Origin: Verrucomicrobiaceae bacterium
GTDB taxonomy: Bacteria > Verrucomicrobiota > Verrucomicrobiae > Verrucomicrobiales > Akkermansiaceae
Assembly: GCA_947372405.1 (NCBI GenBank)
Contig: CANBTO010000290.1
Coordinates: forward strand, 1 to 6,604
DNA: 6,604 nucleotides
Direction: 5' to 3'
The position numbers and the translations under genes were made by a program. Positions 6,045 to 6,604 of this stretch are shown one piece after another. The notes beneath the pieces are model-generated. The model was not told the origin of the DNA. It made no database searches and saw only the letters and a list, made by a program, of their open reading frames with translations. The first letter of the stretch is position 1. The number at the start of each line of letters is the position of its first letter.

Positions 6045-6505
6045 TTCCGACGGCGTTGGACTTCGGCGTGGACGACCTAAACGATCTCGATGCGCGCCAC
6101 GCATGGGATGAATTCGGTGGTCTTTCGATCGACGATGCCTTTACGAAGTTCATCTCGCACCCGCTTTGCTACCAGGAGGACTTCATGTTCATGGGCGGTG
6201 CGGCGTTTGCATACTATTTCCCGGTAATCGACCGCTACCTTCGAGAATTTCGAGCGAGTGACGAACCGAATGATGACGACGATTCTTACGCCGCTGTCAT
6301 CGCAGGTGGATTTTGCAGTCAGCTTCTGCAAAGAGACTTGAAACCGCTAAGTCCAATTCTCGAACAAATTTGCGAGCTCGTAGCCTTTGTCCGAAACCAC
6401 ACGGATTACTTAGCGAGCTGTCCTCGTGAACGCTTGAACATCGCTAGTACTTGGCAGGTCCTTGAGGCTCAGATTACCCAGCTCCGAAATGAAAAAACTT
6501 GGTGA
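6041..6505 (+). CDS. Unrecognised acidic 154-residue protein, coupled to hflC
   Basis: The frame starts with GTG at 6041, overlapping the hflC stop in GTGA, an arrangement typical of translational coupling; no ribosome binding site is visible. The protein starts (M)IPTALDFGVDDLNDLDARH, has a central aromatic and hydrophobic block (CYQEDFMFMGGAAFAYYFPV at 43-62), a run EPNDDDDS at 75-82, and helical segments to the C-terminus. It is strongly acidic in its N-terminal half. It has no signal peptide, transmembrane helix or metal-binding Cys cluster, so it is probably cytoplasmic. I do not recognise the family with confidence. The AFAYYFPVIDRYL block resembles small uncharacterised proteins that are often immunity- or DUF-like, but this is only an impression. 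A link to HflKC is inferred from position alone. Confidence 0.7.
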   Translation: MIPTALDFGVDDLNDLDARHAWDEFGGLSIDDAFTKFISHPLCYQEDFMFMGGAAFAYYFPVIDRYLREFRASDEPNDDDDSYAAVIAGGFCSQLLQRDLKPLSPILEQICELVAFVRNHTDYLASCPRERLNIASTWQVLEAQITQLRNEKTW

Positions 6506-6529
6506 CGAACTCGACAGCGAAGAGTTCTA

Positions 6530-6604
6530 GTGGCAGAGCAATCCCAGACGGAGAACTTTCCGCAAGCTACCATGGACATTTTTCTAATCGACGCGATTGG
6601 CCCG
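6530..6604 (+). CDS. N-terminal part of an unrecognised protein, cut by the right edge
   Basis: A frame opens at GTG 6530 and stays open for 25 codons to the edge, reading (M)AEQSQTENFPQATMDIFL then IDAIGP. A GAAGAG at 6518-6523, six bases before the GTG, is a fair Shine-Dalgarno. The ATG at 6572 (MDIFLIDAIGP) is an alternative start and gives a plausible hydrophobic opening strand. The gap after the previous stop is 24 bases on the same strand, so it may belong to the same transcript. Too little is present to name a family. Confidence 0.45.
   Translation, partial: MAEQSQTENFPQATMDIFLIDAIGP

Overview
The window most likely comes from a Verrucomicrobiota chromosome (an inference from gene content and protein style, not a database match). 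The clues are a compact hflK-hflC pair, TPM-domain proteins, a protein built from W...LG...D...KR...GIP repeats, moderately high GC, and few recognisable Shine-Dalgarno sites. Every supported gene left of about 3845 lies on the minus strand and every gene right of 4058 on the plus strand. The 212-base gap between them (3846-4057) is therefore a divergent control region.

Minus strand, read from the divergence point leftwards: first comes a three-gene cluster. It encodes a soluble zinc-ribbon/TPM-domain protein (3186-3845), a secreted or membrane-anchored TPM-like protein with one C-terminal transmembrane helix (2185-3189; GTG start overlapping the previous stop, with a strong Shine-Dalgarno), and a lipoprotein dual-specificity/tyrosine phosphatase with an intact HCxxGxxRTG loop (1626-2177). 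Next is a Phd/YefM-type antitoxin (1265-1528), followed after 7 bases by a ParE/RelE-type toxin whose frame is broken by one base at a run of seven A (1041-1047). Further left are a protein made of four SANT/Myb-like helix-turn-helix repeats (159-779) and the start of an acidic protein that runs off the left edge (1-108).

Plus strand: hflK (4058-5035) and hflC (5061-6044) encode the paired SPFH/prohibitin membrane proteins that in other bacteria form a complex around the FtsH protease. An unrecognised 154-residue acidic protein (6041-6505) starts on a GTG that overlaps the hflC stop, so it is probably translated with hflC. A further coding start (6530-6604) runs off the right edge.

The points most worth a second look are the one-base break in the toxin at a homopolymer that could allow slippage, the rigid four-repeat DNA-binding-like protein, the cluster of two TPM proteins with an exported phosphatase, the inverted repeats in the divergent promoter region, and the unknown gene coupled to hflC. 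I see no CRISPR array, tRNA, rRNA, insertion sequence or clear rho-independent terminator.
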